Source: Bacillus sp. X1(2014)
GTDB taxonomy: Bacteria > Bacillota > Bacilli > Bacillales_B > DSM-18226
Length of the DNA stretch: 64,000 nt
Direction of reading: 5' to 3'
NCBI RefSeq assembly: GCF_007678255.1
Contig: NZ_VEED01000022.1
Location: forward strand, 1-64,000
Made by a program: the position numbers and the translations under genes. The notes beneath the pieces are model-generated. The model was not told the origin of the DNA. It saw nothing but the letters and a program-made list of their open reading frames with translations, and searched no databases. The number at the start of each line of letters is the position of its first letter. The stretch's first letter is position 1. Of this stretch, positions 62,589 to 64,000 are shown piece after piece.

Positions 62589-62916
62589 AAATCTCCCCCT
62601 ATACTTTTTTACTATAATCATACCTTCGCTATAGGTAAAAAGATATATAAAAATTAAAATTATAAATGAAAGAAGAATTACAACCCTATTAACTTATTTC
62701 CCATAATTGGAATAATAGAAATGACTATTTATTTGTTAATGAAGTGATTAATCAAGCGCTTTAAAAATGGAAAAGGTGGGGGGGTTATAAAAAGGAGAAT
62801 CAAAGATAAAAAGTTAAAAACAAACTTTATAACAATTAATTTCCAATAATAGAAAAATATTATAGAATTAAATTAGGCTTTAGGGCTCATTAGAGAAATT
62901 CAAAGGGGATAGAACC
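62589..62916. other. intergenic region, divergent promoters expected
   Basis: AT-rich, between the minus-strand coiled-coil gene and the + strand VWA gene. I see no gene or strong hairpin. Confidence 0.5.
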
Positions 62917-63648
62917 ATGACAAATGTAATGCCTGTATTAGAAGGAAATATCGCGAAGAGAACGTTACAATTTTTTTGGTTAGCAGACTACTCAGGTTCT
63001 ATGAAGGGAGCTAAGATGCAGATCTTGAATCAAGCTATTCGCGATGTGCTTCCGGAGATTCGAGACGCAGTCGCTTCACACCCGGAAGTACAAGTAATGA
63101 TGCGTGCCATTAAATTTAGTGATTATGCGGAGTGGCATGTTGGACCGACTCCAGTGCCTATTGAAAATTTCACATGGAATGACTTACATGTACAAGGCCT
63201 AACAGCAACGGCGGAAGCGATTGACCTGCTATCGGAAGAATTGGACATTGAAAAAATGAATAGAAGAGGGTTGCCGCCAGTATGTATTCTCTTATCTGAT
63301 GGGTTCTGTACAGATTCAGAAGAGGATTATAACAAGGCCATTCAAAAGCTTAATTCACTCCCATGGGGGAAAAGAGCAATCAGATTGGTTATTGCCATCG
63401 GGGAAGAGCATGAATATGACGAAAAGGAATTATTAAAGTTTGTGAGCCACAATGAAATAGGGGTTTTGAAAGCAAAAACACCGGAACAATTAATCCAGTA
63501 CATCAAATGGGCAAGTGTGACTGCAACGGTGGGGGCATCTGTCGGAAAAAGTCATGTTGGCTCAGACAATAGTCAGAAAAATGTGGTTCTTCCTGCACCG
63601 CCTCCTGCTGTTCAAACTACGCCAGATGATGACTTTGATGTTTTTTAA
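62917..63648 (+). CDS. VWA-domain protein of the TerY type
   Basis: 243 residues; ribosome site AAAGGGG. The metal-ion-dependent adhesion site is intact: FFWLADYSGSMKGAKMQ (D-x-S-x-S), the threonine in LTATAEAIDLLS and the aspartate in ILLSDGFCTDS. A Pro-rich tail (VLPAPPPAVQTTPDDDFDVF) follows. In TerY-P triads such a protein is encoded with a PP2C phosphatase and a Ser/Thr kinase, linked to tellurite/stress response and suspected phage defence. The next gene, 18 nt on, is indeed a PP2C-like protein. Cytosolic. Confidence 0.88.
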   Translation: MTNVMPVLEGNIAKRTLQFFWLADYSGSMKGAKMQILNQAIRDVLPEIRDAVASHPEVQVMMRAIKFSDYAEWHVGPTPVPIENFTWNDLHVQGLTATAEAIDLLSEELDIEKMNRRGLPPVCILLSDGFCTDSEEDYNKAIQKLNSLPWGKRAIRLVIAIGEEHEYDEKELLKFVSHNEIGVLKAKTPEQLIQYIKWASVTATVGASVGKSHVGSDNSQKNVVLPAPPPAVQTTPDDDFDVF

Positions 63649-63666
63649 TAGAGTGGGTGAGAAACT

Positions 63667-64000
63667 ATGAACGATAGTAAGTACAAAGAAGGAATGAGTG
63701 AAAGCGGAAAGTCAAATTACGGATACTATAACATTACCTGTGTTCGGGGTGCGTCACACGTTAAACATAATATCCCATGCCAGGATGCTTACGATTTTTT
63801 TAATGATGGTGGTAGTGACCACCCTTTTATTCTGGCGATTGCGGATGGTCATGGTGACAAGAGATATGACATGAGTCAATATGGTTCTGAATTAGCTTCA
63901 ACAGTAGCAGTGGAACTAATAAGGGAATTTTATGAAGAACTTAAAGACTCTAATACTCTCTTATTTAGAACATTTAGAGATGATTTCCCAAAACAAGTAA
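63667..64000 (+). CDS. PP2C-family protein phosphatase, cut by window end
   Basis: Start ATG 63667, 18 nt after the VWA gene; the frame is open to the last base (111 codons seen). VRGASHVKHNIPCQDAYDFF and then FILAIADGHGDKRYDMSQYG carry the first PP2C metal-binding aspartates (D-A and A-D-G-H-G). It would remove phosphate from Ser/Thr. With the VWA gene it forms two-thirds of a TerY-P triad; a kinase is expected just outside the window. Confidence 0.85.
   Translation, partial: MNDSKYKEGMSESGKSNYGYYNITCVRGASHVKHNIPCQDAYDFFNDGGSDHPFILAIADGHGDKRYDMSQYGSELASTVAVELIREFYEELKDSNTLLFRTFRDDFPKQV

Overview
The window comes from a low-GC Gram-positive, endospore-forming Bacillaceae genome (Neobacillus/Bacillus type). 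The evidence is strong AGGAGG ribosome binding sites with many TTG/GTG starts, a ComK homologue, a YwqE/EpsAB-type tyrosine-kinase exopolysaccharide module, an LCP ligase and several families typical of Bacillus genomes (CBO0543, DUF4362, DUF3224). I cannot name the species.

Layout. 1-6.4 kb is gene-poor and decayed: a YdcF pseudogene, thiolase and acetyltransferase remnants, a glycosyltransferase and gapN. 6.45-14.3 kb holds a GntR regulator divergent from an operon for a trans-sulfuration-type PLP enzyme, a homoserine dehydrogenase without ACT domain, an aldehyde dehydrogenase and an amino-acid permease, followed by a homocysteine S-methyltransferase. It looks like use of S-methylmethionine, methionine or homoserine. 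14.3-19.7 kb carries small membrane proteins and lipoproteins among copies of a dispersed ~80-bp repeat and an array with a 21-bp period. 19.7-24.3 kb encodes a large cell-wall-binding surface protein and three tandem CBO0543 membrane proteins.

24.6-48.8 kb is the core: a surface-polysaccharide locus. It contains a Wzz-like modulator, a BY-kinase, a YwqE phosphatase, a probable EAR antitermination RNA with a following terminator, galU, a priming sugar transferase, a cassette of glycosyltransferases, an acetyltransferase, a pyruvyltransferase, Wzy and Wzx, then rmlACDB for dTDP-rhamnose, pgcA, a VanZ protein and manA. Precursor enzymes (GalU, PgcA, ManA, RmlABCD) supply UDP-glucose, hexose phosphates and dTDP-rhamnose; the transferases build a repeat unit on undecaprenyl phosphate; Wzx exports it, Wzy polymerises it, and the kinase/phosphatase pair controls chain length. 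An LCP ligase lies downstream at 51-52 kb. A decayed glycosyltransferase and a decayed second rmlB mark past rearrangement.

48.8-50 kb has two 37-residue membrane peptides and a c-di-GMP-I riboswitch in front of a 36-residue membrane peptide. 52-60.4 kb is an accessory region: IS21 istB and IS3 remnants, an XRE regulator, comK (probably with an ATT start), a replication-type winged-helix gene, a CoiA-like protein and an Mrr-like nuclease bracketed by copies of one decaying small ORF, and two phage-type replication genes. 60.4-64 kb holds secreted/membrane coiled-coil proteins and the start of a VWA-PP2C pair resembling the TerY-P triad, cut by the window edge.
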